DNA from: Symbiodinium natans
Taxonomy: Eukaryota > Sar > Dinophyceae > Suessiales > Symbiodiniaceae
DNA: 64,000 bases
NCBI GenBank assembly: GCA_905221605.1
Contig: CAJNDS010000380.1
Location: 1-64,000, forward strand
Direction: 5' to 3'
The notes under the pieces are model-generated. The model searched no databases. It was given only the letters and a program-made list of their open reading frames with translations, and had not been told where the DNA came from. Below, piece after piece: positions 9,270 to 19,711 of this stretch (the stretch's first letter is position 1; the number at the start of each line of letters is the position of its first letter). The position numbers were made by a program, and so were the translations under genes.

Positions 9270-11230
9270 GCTTAAGGCTTTTCAGGGTTTTAGGTTTTAG
9301 GGGTTTGTAAAAATTTAAAGGATCTGTGGAAGGCACCGGGGCTTCCCCAGACCATTTGCAATTTTAAAGATCCTTAAAAGGGGCAGCCCTTTTCAAATTT
9401 GAAGGGCTTTAAGGTATTTAAAGCCTTTCAAAATGTTCAAGATTTAAAGGGTCTTAAAAGGCTTTAAGCCTTAACAACCTCGAAACGTTTATCCCTCAAA
9501 AGTCTAAAATTCTTTAAAATCTAAAACGGGCAGCCGTTTAAAATTAAGGAAGTTACGGATTTTAGAATTGAACATCCTAAAATCTTTAAACTTTAAAAGG
9601 ACAGCCATTTACAACGGTAAGACTTTCAGGACTTTACGGATTTTAAAAATTTTATATTGTCTGGGGAAGGCACCGGGGCTTCTCCAGACCATTGGCAACT
9701 TCAACAATCTCTAAAATCCGCAAAGGGCAGCCACTTAAATACGTAAGCAATTTAAGGTCTTTAAAAGGCTTAAACGGCTTAAAACCTTCATAATCCTGAG
9801 AATGCTTAAACAGAAGCTTAAAGATTTTTATAAGATTTTAAGGATTTTTAATGTTTAGGTGGGTCTGGGGAAGCCCCAATGCCTTCCCCAGATCATGTAA
9901 ACTTGCAAAAACCCTCAAGCCCCTTAACCCTAAAATCCATCCCCGAAACCCTTAGCTCTAAACCCTAAACACTCAGCACCAGACCCTAAACACTAACCCA
10001 AAAACTTAACACTAAGCCCTTAGCACAAACCCCAAGCACTTGACATGAAACCCTAAACACTTAAGCACTAGACCCTAAACACGAAACCCTAAACACTCAA
10101 ACACTACACCCTAAAAACTAAACCCTGAACATTACACACTAAACCCTACACACTAAACCCTGAACACTAGTAAACATCCTTAAAACCCTAAATCCAAAAA
10201 AACAAACCCGAAACTCTTAACACTAAACCCTAAACCCTCAGCACTAGACCCTAAACACTAACCCTAAAAACTTAACACTAGGCCCACAAACCCCAAACAC
10301 TTGACACGAAACCCTAAACACTTAAGCACTACTAAACCCTAAACACTCAGCACCAGACCCTAAACACTAACCCTAAAAACTTAACACTAAGCCCTTAGCA
10401 CAAACCCCAAACACTTAACAGGAAACCCTAAACACCTAAGCACCCCTAAAACCTAAACCCTAAACATTACACACTAAACCCTACACACTAAACCCTTAAC
10501 CCAAAAAAAAGCCGAAACCCTTAGCACTGAACCCTAAACACCAGCGTAAACACTAACCCTAAAAGCTTAACACTACGCCCTTAGCACGAACCCCAAACAC
10601 TGAACACGAAACCCTAAACACTTAAGCACTAAACCCTTACTAAACACTAAACCCTAAACACTTAAACACTACACCCTACAAACTAAACCCTAACCATTAC
10701 ACACTAAACCCTACACACTAAACCCTAAAGCCTAAACAGAAGGGTTTTTTAAATTGTCAATGGTCTGGGGCAGCCCCGGTGCCTTCCCCAGATCATTTAA
10801 ATTTGTAAAAATCCTAAAAACCCTTAACCTAGAACCCAAACCCGAAACCCTCAACACTAAACCCTAAACACTAACCTTAAAAACTTAACACTAAGCCCTT
10901 AGCACAAACCCCAAACACTTAGCACGAAACCCTAAACACTTAAGCACTTAACCCAAAAACTAAACCTTAAACATTTCAAACTAAACCCTAAACATTAGAC
11001 ACTAAACCCTAAACCCTAAACAGTAAACCCCAAGGCCAGAACCTCGAGCCCTACTAAATCTAAACCTGAAACCAAAAACCCGTCGGGGTTTCAGATGCTT
11101 ACTGTTTGGATTTCAGAGTTTAGGGTTTTATTTGGGTTTTAGCCGAGCCGCTTGACCCTAAACCCTAAAACCTAAACTTAACACTCAACCCTAAACACAA
11201 AACACTAAACCCTGAAACCTACACACTAAA
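9270..11230 (+). repeat. Degenerate telomere-like repeat region with embedded GGGGAAGGC modules
   Basis: From about 9930 to 11230 the DNA is a drifted series of ACCCTAAACACTAA-like units, clearly related to CCCTAAA but with CACTAA and CCTTAGCAC variants and a vague longer period containing AAACTTAACACTAAGCCC. From 9270 to 9920 it is AT-rich and TTTAAAG-rich. Four copies of an inverted-repeat-like module (TCTGGGGAAGGCACCGGGGC and its reverse form) occur near 9328, 9660, 9863 and 10765. No coding sequence is seen. Confidence 0.7.
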
Positions 11231-11239
11231 ACCAAAACA

Positions 11240-11945
11240 CTAGATTTCCAGAAAAAATCTGGAGTACCCGGGCACCGGACTCCAGACTCCAGATTTCCAG
11301 AAAAAATCTGGAGTACCCGGGCCCCGGACTCCAGACTCCAGACCCCGGACTCCAGACTCCAGATTTCCAGAAAAAATCTGGAGTACCCACGCCCCGGACT
11401 CCAGACTCCAGATTTCCAGAAAAATCTGGAGTACCCACGCCCCGGACTCCAGACTCCAGATTTCCAGAAAAAATCTGGAGTACCCGGGCCCCGGACTCCA
11501 GACTCCAGATTTCCAGAAAAAATCTGGAGTACAGGGGCCCCGGACTCCAGACTCCAGATTTCCAGAAAAAATCTGGAGTACAGGGGCCCCGGACTCCAGA
11601 CTCCAGATTTCCAGAAAAAATCTGGAGTACCCGGGCCCCGGACTCCAGACTCCAGATTTCCAGAAAAAATCTGGAGTACTCGCGGCCCCAGACTCCAGAT
11701 TACAGACTCCAGAATCTGGAGTCCAGAGTCCCGGTACTCCAGATTTTTTTGGAAATCTGGAGTCTGGAGTCTGGAGGTACTCCAGATTTTTTCTGGAAAT
11801 CTGGAGTCTGGAGTCTGGGGGTACGGAAATCTGGAGTCTGGAGTCTGGGGGTACTCCAGATTTTTTCTGGAAATCTGGAGTCTGGAGTCCGGGGCCCGGG
11901 TACTCCAGATTTTTTCTGGAAATCTGGAGTCTGGAGTCCGCCCCC
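11240..11945. repeat. Large palindromic array of 49-bp units
   Basis: Units of about 49 bp containing CCGGACTCCAGACTCCAG, ATTTCCAGAAAAAATCTGG and AGTACC run in one orientation from about 11248 to 11690 (AATCTGGAG at 11423, 11472, 11521, 11570, 11619, 11668). The array then turns over near 11714 (ACTCCAGAATCTGGAGT) and continues as the reverse complement to about 11940. Each unit is itself partly self-complementary (CCAGA-TCTGG). Long open frames here are consequences of the repeat and are not taken as genes. Confidence 0.85.
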
Positions 11946-11973
11946 CCTCCCAAAACCCCCTTCCCGAGGCCAA

Positions 11974-12235
11974 ATGTGTGGATCATGGGGGGGGGGGCGA
12001 GCATATATATATATATATAATATGAATATTAATATTGTAGTATGTGTGTATGTGTGTATGTATGTATGTATGTATGTATGTATGTATGTATGTATGTATG
12101 TATGTATGTATGTATGTATGTATGTATGTGTGTATGTATGTATACATATAGATATACATACATATATGCACACCTATCTATGAGATATACATATAAACCT
12201 ATATATATATATATTATATGTATAGTTACATGTGT
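11974..12235 (+). repeat. GTGGATCATG-G run-TA module and TATG microsatellite
   Basis: GTGTGGATCATG is followed by a G run, CGAGCA and (TA)n to about 12020. A (GTAT)n tetranucleotide runs at about 12046-12140, then mixed TATA/ACAT repeats to 12240. Confidence 0.85.
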
Positions 12236-12279
12236 ATATAACAATATAAAAACATATGTAAGAAATAAATAAACATATA

Positions 12280-12880
12280 TAGCCTTTATTGGGTTTATCG
12301 GCCGGTCTTCTTGGTTTATTGGGTTTATCGGCTGGTGTTATTGCTTTATCGCTGGGATGTTCTTGCTTTATCGGCCGGCTTTCTTGCTTTATCGGCTGGG
12401 ATTCTTGCTTTATCGCATTATCGCTTTCTCGCTTTATCGCTTTCTCGCTTTCACGCTTTACCGCTTTATCGTGTTCTTGCTTTCTTGCTTTCTCGCTTTA
12501 TCGTGTTGTCGCTTTCTCGCTGTATATAGTGCTTCGCAACCAAGGACCCGGGTTGGGCCCGCTATTGCAATCTGAGACAAGCTGTGATTGAGCTGGCTTG
12601 CGAGCCAACTGGAGGTAGCTAGCTCCGAAGTGTGCACTGAATTGCTTTTGTTCCAGGTTTCCGGATGGATTTTGTTTGTTTTGTTTGGTTTTTTTTTTTT
12701 TTTCATTTTTTGCCCCCCCGGAAAACCCAATAAACCAATAAAAAACCAATAAAAACCCGATAAAAACCGATAAAGTTTATTGGTTTATTGGGTAACAATT
12801 ATTTTCTAAAAGAGACACCGAAATTTCCAAGACCGAAGCGATAAATGTGCGATAAAGCGAGAAGCAGCGCAATGACATGG
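12280..12880. repeat. Foldback-type element rich in TTTATCG/CGATAAA
   Basis: The left side (12280-12530) is made of GGGTTTATCGGC and GCTTTATCGCTTTC units. The right side (12725-12880) carries complementary CCAATAAA, CCCGATAAAAACC, and GCGATAAATGTGCGATAAAGCG. A poly-T tract (12690-12705) and C run lie between. The complementarity suggests a foldback element; ends are not sharply defined. Confidence 0.45.
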
Positions 12881-13157
12881 GAGAATTCTCCTAGACATTG
12901 CGAAATTAGTGCAGCCCGTCGGAAGCAAATTAAGTTCTAGTTCCAATTCGTGTATATCTCAGTGTCGATCGAGACATGCATTGCACGTTCGACCCGATCG
13001 GAGCAAATGAAGTGATGCAGCTGCAGTTTTGTGATGGCCTCTGTTGTGTGCATGCTATGCTGTTCAATGCTGCTATGCACGATGGTACCGAGAGCATTTT
13101 GCTTTGAAGGTTGAAATGCCAGGCCCAGCCCCGTGTCGGTATCGAGTGCCAACCAAA

Positions 13158-16044
13158 ATGGCAGCCAAAGAGGCTATAAAAAGCCCGCGCCGCCGCAAGC
13201 GTGTGTCCCAGGCCAAGCTGATGAAGCTTGCCAAGATGAAATCCAGCCCCAAGAAGAAGCCAACGACATGTGCAACACCGGCTCCGGATCCAGTGCTTCT
13301 CAAGGGAAGCAAGGGTGGCAAGGATCTTAAGGATCGGTCTGTGACTTTTGGGCCGACCACAACAGTCGAGACGACACCGCAAGGGAAGAAGAGACGAAGC
13401 GAAACCGAGGATGCTGCGAGCCCTGCTCCCATGTCGCTAAAGAAGGCCGACTCGATCCTTCAGGAATTGAATCGAAAGCGGGAGCAGAATGCCGCCGACT
13501 CATCGTCTGAGGCAAGCCATTAGACCTTTTGCATGGATCTAATATATCCTGGCTTGATTTGTTTTCTGATCATGCTGCAGGTGAAGAGTGAGAGCGACCT
13601 ACAAAGCAACGATGGTGAATCAGATGAAAGCGAACCTCAGAAGGAAGAGACATCTGATGATGAAGCCAAAGATGATGATGTGGAAGGCAACGAGCCAGAG
13701 CAGGCTGCAGACCGAAGCGAAGATGATGGGAGCGCTAATGAAGAGAATGAGGACGATGGTTCCAGCCAGGCAGAGGAGTCGGAAGCAAGCGCTGCCGAGG
13801 ATCCCGAACAGAGCAGCGCAAGTTATGAGGATGATGATGACGATGACGATGAGTGCGAAGATGACCTCGGTGATTCCCAAGGTGATTCCGAAGCTGATTC
13901 CGAGCCAGTCACCAACGATGAGAAGCCGGAGTCTGCAAAAGCGAACAAGGAGAAGAAGAAAGCCAAGGACGATGAGAAGCCGGAGTCTGCAGAAGCGAAG
14001 AAGGAGAAGAAGAAGAAAGCCAAAGACGATGAGAAGCCGGAGTCTGCAAAAATGAAGAAGGAGAAGAAGATAGCCAAGGACGATGAGAAGCCGGAGTCTG
14101 CAGAAGTGCAGAAGGAGAAGAAGAAAGCCAAGGACGATGAGAAGCCGGAGTCTGCAAAAGCGAACAAGGAGAAGAAGAAAGCCAAGGACGATGAGAAGCC
14201 GGAGTCTGCAGAAGCGAACAAGGAGAAGAAGAAAGCCAAGGATGAGAAGCCGGAGTCTGCAGAAGCAAAGAAGGAGAAGAAGAAAGCCAAGGACGATGAG
14301 AAGCCGGAGTCTGCAGAAGCGAAGAAGGAGAAGAAGAAGAAAGCCAAGGACGATGAGAAGCCGGAGTCTGCAAAAATGAAGAAGGAGAAGAAGATAGCCA
14401 AGGACGATGAGAAGCCGGAGTCTGCAGAAGCGAACAAGGAGAAGAAGAAAGCCAAGGACGATGAGAAGCCGGAGTCTGCAGAAGCGAGCATGGAGAAGAA
14501 GAAAGCCAAGGACGATGAGAAGCCGGAGCCAGATAGAAAGAGGAAGCTCGGCGCCGAGGAGGCCTCAGGACTGCCAAACAGCAGCTCACACCACACAGAG
14601 TACATGAGGTACAAGCGCTGGCTGAAAAACAAGAAGAGGTTCCCTTCAGCGCTTACGCAACGCCTCGGTACCGAAGAGGGACGAATGAATTTGTTTGCCG
14701 ACTACATCGAGGCAGGAGGCGACGTTGACAAAATCCTGATCAAGCACGAGCAATAACTCAGGGAGGCACAAAGGAGCAAGATCAGGTATGGGTTTCGGAG
14801 CGAGAAGTGGATCAAGGAAACCCATGGGGACACGAAAGCAGCCTACATCATCGAACGCAAGAAGAAGCAAGGTTTGACTCTTGTTTGAACAGCTCGTGTT
14901 GTAAGGACATAATGCTTTCAAGACATGTGTGCTGCACATATGAGTTTAGGTGTTGTTTTGTGCAAACACGAGGTTCATGGCCGACCCCGAGTCACCAGAG
15001 GACAGCTTGTACTACTGCTTCATCGAAATCAACATCGATGATCTGCGTGAGCTTCAGCGGATTACAAAGATGGAGATCTCGGGCAAAATCGACGAGGGGA
15101 CTCTGAAAGCCTTCACAGAGGCCTATATCTGAGACGAGCGCTACTTCTAAGTCTTCTAAGTCTAAGTAAGCTGTGCTTGAGTGAGTCGTGCCGGTCCATG
15201 CATGCAACCCGAGTGAAGGCTGGTGGAGTGCTTGATCCGAGCAAGCAGCAGCTCAATCTTGCTGCTGGTGGGCCCGCAGCAGCGGGTATGGCAAAGGCTT
15301 TGCAGCTGAGTGGAGGTACTATGAAGAAAGGCAACGGCAACAATAAGGGGAAGCGCGACGAAAAGGGCCCGGCCAAGGCAGGGCACCTTGACGACTTGTC
15401 GGCTGAGTTCAAGCAATGCCTTTTGTAGCCTTAAGATCATGTCCCAGGTTATAGCAGACACCCCTCTAACGAAAGCCAAAATCTTGGTGAACAATGTGCT
15501 GCGAGACAAGAATACTTGCAGGCGGCGTCTGGGGGTGCTTTCGTGTGACTGTTTCAGATATTGTGCTGTGTACGTGTCCTTGCAGGGACCTTGCCTTCAA
15601 GCTCAAGCCCTTGAACCTCTCGAAAACCTTGATTGAGCAGCTGCTGGCGTTGGAGAAGGTATTCTCCCAAAAGGCAGGACTCGAGGAAAGACTTGATGTT
15701 TCATGACAGTGATGTGGGAATTCGGTTTTTGCAATGAAAGCTTTCAGAAGCTGCTGCTGGGCTGAAGGCCTCGATTTTGCAGAAGCTTGTGGCTGCCAAC
15801 AAGAACAAGAACAAGCATTACAAGAAGATCACGGAGGAGGCAGCACCGACCACATAGGAGTGTTGCTGCGCAGGCTGTAGGTCTGTAACTACTAGCTGAA
15901 GACATAAATTGCATTCAATGCCAGATCAACCAGCTCCGCGAGACGGCGAGGGAGCGTGTGGACCTGGCGAAAGCCTTCATCCGGGCTAGTGAGAAGGGAA
16001 AGAAGAATGACAAGAGCAAGCCAGATGGAGACAAGGACAAGTAA
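13158..16044 (+). CDS. Lys/Glu-rich repeat protein, nine exons, all GC-AG introns
   Basis: The start is ATG at 13158 in good context (AAAATGG). Inferred exons are 13158-13511, 13581-14711, 14766-14866, 14973-15120, 15219-15377, 15448-15521, 15586-15673, 15741-15839 and 15925-16044; phases agree at every junction and give 757 aa ending in TAA. Domains in order: a basic N-terminus (KSPRRRKRVSQAK), an acidic Asp/Glu/Ser region, eleven-plus DEKPESA-type repeats, a conserved-looking segment (EYMRYKRWLKNKKRFPSAL, then YGFRSEKWIKETHG), SLYYCFIEINIDDLRELQR, and a helical C-terminus ending in a Lys/Asp tail. Composition suggests a nuclear protein; function is unknown to me, though I associate the post-repeat part with a large dinoflagellate-specific family. 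Least certain are the introns 14712-14765 and 15378-15447; without them there is a stop at 14754 and a frame change near 15413. A pseudogene is the main alternative. Confidence 0.65.
13912..14530 (+). repeat. Tandem 45-51 bp coding repeat (DEKPESA units)
   Basis: Eleven full units and one partial unit encode DEKPESA followed by a Lys-rich stretch. Units 2-3 (EAKKEKKKK then KMKKEKKI) recur as units 8-9, showing a block duplication of several units in addition to single-unit growth. Confidence 0.9.
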
Positions 16045-16180
16045 GCATAAGTCTCGAGGTGAAGAAAGCTCACCTCGAAGCTTGACCCTGTGGCCTTAGA
16101 GTCTTTCGACGCCGCTGGATTTTTAATGGGCACTGTTGAGTTGTGTGCTTTGACACTCGTACACACCCTAACGAGCCTTA

Positions 16181-16871
16181 CCCCATAGACCGAGTTAGAC
16201 AGAAAAATAACTATTAGTCACGATTTTGGACACAGCCAAAAACACGACTATTCTCCAAAACCAGTTTTGGATAATATCCAAAAAAATTTTGGATACATAT
16301 CCAAAATCACAAACCATGTTTTTCACGTAAAATTTTGGATATGGGCAGCTGTGATTTTGGATACGATATCCGAAATCCTAGGATTTCGGAATTCCGTTTT
16401 TGAAAGTTCGGGTCGAAATTTCGACCAACACTTTCTTTTTTGAAGGCGTTCTCACACGAAGTTTGATCGAAATTTCGACCCCCCTCAGGTCGAAATTTCG
16501 ACCCCTTTTTTCCTGATAAAACCTACAACATGCAGCAAAGAGGGGTCGAAATTTCGACCCCCCCGGGCCCGAGGTGGGACGAAGTTTGGTCGAAGTTTTA
16601 TTGGTTCTGGAGACGTTATGATATCCAGAATCCCACCATTTAGGGAAAACTTTTTTTGGATAATATCCAAAATTCTTACTTCGAAAAAATCTTGCGATTC
16701 TGGATATCATAACGTCTTCCGAAAGACACCGCATATCCAGAATCCTTGGTTCAAGGTTTCGGATATATATCCAAAATCCTGCATCAACATAGGTTTCGAG
16801 AAAAACAAGGATTCAAGATAATTCTTTGTTTTCTGGGCGTTTAGTTTTTCAAGCTAACTCGGTCTATGGGG
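16181..16871. mobile_element. Non-autonomous TIR element with TA target duplication
   Basis: The ends are perfect 18-bp inverted repeats: CCCCATAGACCGAGTTAG at 16181-16198 and its reverse complement at 16854-16871. Each is flanked by TA (16179-16180 and 16872-16873), the target duplication of Tc1/mariner-type transposition. The 691-bp interior has no gene and is packed with sub-palindromes: GGTCGAAATTTCGACC repeated, and TTTTGGATAATATCCAAAA-type hairpins. It lies just downstream of the nine-exon gene. Confidence 0.85.
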
Positions 16872-16873
16872 TA

Positions 16874-17515
16874 GAAGGCATTGTGAAGCTGATTGGGCAT
16901 GCAACTTGTAAAGCAGTGGATGGCCTGCGGCGAACATTGATGTGGCTTTTCACGGGCTCTAGAATGCGTCCTTCCATGGTGCTACGATTGTTTTGCTGCT
17001 TGTGTTGACAAAAGGCATTGCTGGAGTTCAGTGTTGACTGAATTCGTGTAGCGTCAAAATATCTGGGGGTGTGACCGCACAAAGTTTCTCCCACGCAGGG
17101 CGAGATCAAGATCTCGTGGTCGAATTTCGGTGGATGGAGAACGCAGCTGCTTGGCATGTATGATTTTTGCGATCGAACCTATTGTTTGGTGAGTATTGCT
17201 GCCGGCTGATTCACTTGAGGCCATTTCTTTGCTGAGCGTCCGACAGCTTCTCAATCTTCTGAAGGCACACTTCAGTGTGTGCGCCAGCCTCTTTTGAGGA
17301 TTTATGTCTGTGAGTGTCACTTGCTCAGGTCAGGCTGTGGTGCGCAATGCAAGCCGTTCGGCCAGACGGATCCTGCGAGATGTCTGCAAAGGGGTGTCTT
17401 GGCTTTTGTTTCCTTACTTGCGGTTTAAATACTGAAGCCTGCAATGTTCGGGCCAATGACTTGGTTCTGGACGGCTGCCATTGTGGTCTTGCAAAATTGA
17501 TGTCTGAATTTTCCG
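16874..17515. other. No gene recognised
   Basis: Ordinary mixed-composition sequence between the TIR element and the conserved gene. Upstream exons of the next gene may lie here, but I cannot place splice sites with confidence. Confidence 0.4.
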
Positions 17516-18492
17516 ATGGGCATGCAGAGCGCAGCTTTCGGAGGCTTGAATCGGAATTGTTTGAGTCAAAAGATTTTTATTCTTAGCTATTATAAACTAG
17601 ATGTCCTAATTCTAGTTCAGGTTTTTTCAAGATTCGTATGTGCTCATTTTGGAAGGTGGTATTCCGGCATCGCAGAGATTCCTGCAGGGTTTGTGGAACT
17701 CCCTTTGAATATCTCCGATCCCGATGGAAAAGTTTCGGCAAAAATGCATCCAACAGCTTGGCCCTGGGATGCACTGAACTGGCTGTACCGTACAGACAAG
17801 CTTTTCTCATGGGCATCCAACGACACGGACCGTGTTCATGAAGAATGCGATGCATACTGGAGAAAACTTGCCAAGGAAAGCATGGATGTCAAGGGCCCCG
17901 ATGCTCGAATGACGTTTCCCCTTAACTGGCACGCCGACGGTGTACGGGTGTACAAACAGCAGAAGTGTTGGGTATATTCGTATTCATGTGCCCTGAAGAA
18001 GGGACCTTCATTGTCCTCGAAGCTCATGTTGCTCCTTGTGCGTGAACCCCTCTTGCGGAAACCGGACACCCACGACGCGATTGGGAAGGTGATTGGATGG
18101 ATTCAACGTGTGCTTCAAACCGGGTTGTTTCCGCCAACAGATTTCATGGGTTCAGCATGGCCGCCTGATTCTTTGGAAGCTGCAAGAGCAAACCTTCCGT
18201 TTGCTGGAGGCTACAAATGTGCTTTCAGTGCCTTCAAAGGCGATTGGGAAGCTCGGGCGGTCATACACAAGCTGCAGCGCAGCTACAACCACAACAATAT
18301 TTGCGAACACTGTCCAGCTAGCAAGTTGGACAATGGATTCAATTACCGAGACTTTTCATTGAACGCTCCTTACTTGGACGTGCAGTTCAAGTGCTATCCA
18401 ACCTTGAGGGATGCTTTTTTTGGCGGTTTGGAGTTGGGCCTTGAAACTCGTTTCCATAGGACACATGGTACTTTTGGGGGATGTCGGGGCTC
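17516..18492 (+). pseudogene. Conserved protein of unknown function, cut by telomeric repeats
   Basis: One frame is open from ATG at 17516 into the telomeric array. Reliable coding starts near 17640, since a possible intron boundary lies around 17580-17690. Visible sequence includes WPWDALNWLYRTDKLFSW, NWHADGVRVYKQQKCWVYSY, SAFKGDWEARAVIHKLQRS and NICEHCPASK, whose paired Cys might bind metal. I recall this family as frequent in dinoflagellate genomes but know no function. Frame is lost near 18457, where one A is missing compared with the second copy of this segment at 25078-25184, and the homology ends at 18492 where CCCTAAA repeats begin. The sequence that should follow lies at 25185 onward. 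So the gene appears split by the intervening 6.6 kb and is probably inactive. Confidence 0.6.
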
Positions 18493-18560
18493 ACCCTAAA
18501 CCCTAAACCCTAAACCCTAAACCCCTAAACCCCTAAACCCTAAACCCTAAACCCTAAACC

Positions 18561-18606
<46 letters not shown>

Positions 18607-18631
18607 ACCCTAAACCCTAAACCCTAAACCC
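18493..18631 (+). repeat. Interstitial telomeric array (CCCTAAA), with a CCCTCAA block
   Basis: About 20 units. Perfect CCCTAAA units flank a block of seven or more CCCTCAA variants, and a few CCCCTAAA units. It abuts the broken conserved gene directly. Confidence 0.95.
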
Positions 18632-19668
18632 GCCCACCACCCCTCTCATTCTAGAGGTGAGTGGGCGCCGTCGAGCGCTCAGCGAGACCATTGCAGGCTC
18701 TGCTGAGCTGCAGTGCCTGCCAACCGCACCCCTGAAGGGGTCGCCAGGCTACAGTCGCCGAGCTCAGTGACTGTTTATATATTATAACCCTAAAACCGAC
18801 CCCTCTGCGGTTCAACGGGCTCAGCCTGGACTACTGGTCAAAAATCGCGTTTTTGCACTCCCAACCTTTTTTTGCGTCTTCCAGCCTGGGAGGCCCCTGG
18901 GAGGCCCCTGGGAGGGCCCCTGGGAAGGCCCGGTTTTGGGAGGTCTGAAAGGCCCCTGGGAGGCCCCACCCCCCCCCCCCACCCCAGGCCAGGCCCTGGA
19001 AGGCCCCTAAAACGTTGGTTGGTCTTTCGAAAGACGCTTCGAGTGAAAAACAATGAGAAGGCCCTCCCGCCCAAGACACCCCCCAACACAAACGCCGATT
19101 TGGCTCTCGCAAGCTTCTAGACCTGTTTAGCAAAGGGTCTATCGCCATACAACCTTTACGCTCCCGCATAGAGAAGAAAAAACAATGAGAAGGCCCTCCG
19201 GCCGAAGACACCCCCCAACGCAAACGCTGATTTGGCTCTTCTCACAAGGCCTGTTCATATCAACGCCGTGACACCCCGACGTCGAGAATGGAAACAATGA
19301 GAAGGCCCTCCGGCCGAAGACCCCCCCCCCCAACGCAAACGCTGATTTGGCTCTGGTGAGCTTCTAGACATGACTTTCACAAAGCCTGTTTTTTGTAACA
19401 CCATGACATCCCGACGTCGAGAATAGAAACGATGAGAAGGCCCTCCGGCCGAAGACACCCCCCAACGCAAACGTTAATTTGGTTCTCGCAAGCTTCTAGA
19501 CATGACTTTCACAAGGCGTGTTTATAGCAACAAGCCTGAGTGCAGAAGTGTTTGGATGTGGGCTGGCTTTGGTTTGGCTGGCTCTGGTTTGGTTCGTTTT
19601 GAGTAGTTTTTGGGTGGTCTTGGGGTGGGCATGTCTGCACACAAGTGCGTACAGCTGAACAATGCTAC
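18632..19668. repeat. Segment between telomeric arrays: GGGAGGCCCCT and 112-135 bp repeats
   Basis: At 18885-18970 GGGAGGCCCCTGG repeats in tandem. At about 19035-19510 four imperfect direct repeats of 112-135 bp carry CAATGAGAAGGCCCTCC, AAGACACCCCCCAAC and GATTTGGCTCT, with marker starts near 19051, 19183, 19295 and 19430. Open frames across these reflect the repeat. No gene is supported. Confidence 0.75.
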
Positions 19669-19711
19669 ACCCTAAACCCTAAACCCCTAAACCCTAAACC
19701 CCTAAACCCTA
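19669..19711 (+). repeat. Interstitial telomeric array (CCCTAAA)
   Basis: About six CCCTAAA/CCCCTAAA units immediately before the helicase-like coding sequence, which starts within a few bases of the array. Confidence 0.95.

Noticed and set aside
11191-12173. Frames of up to 260 residues with repeated SGVWSPG or IHTYIHT
   Set aside because: Direct translation of the 49-bp palindromic array and the TATG microsatellite; all frames and both strands are open.
13823-14632. Minus-strand 269-residue Ser/Phe-rich frame
   Set aside because: Antisense shadow of the DEKPESA coding repeats, which have supporting splice structure on the plus strand.
15121-15132. TGA at 15130 as the end of a separate small gene
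   Set aside because: A GC-AG intron 15121-15218 with matched phases removes it and joins flanking coding sequence in frame.
18493-18631. A true chromosome end
   Set aside because: Sequence continues for kilobases on both sides and the array is only about 140 bp; it is interstitial in this assembly.
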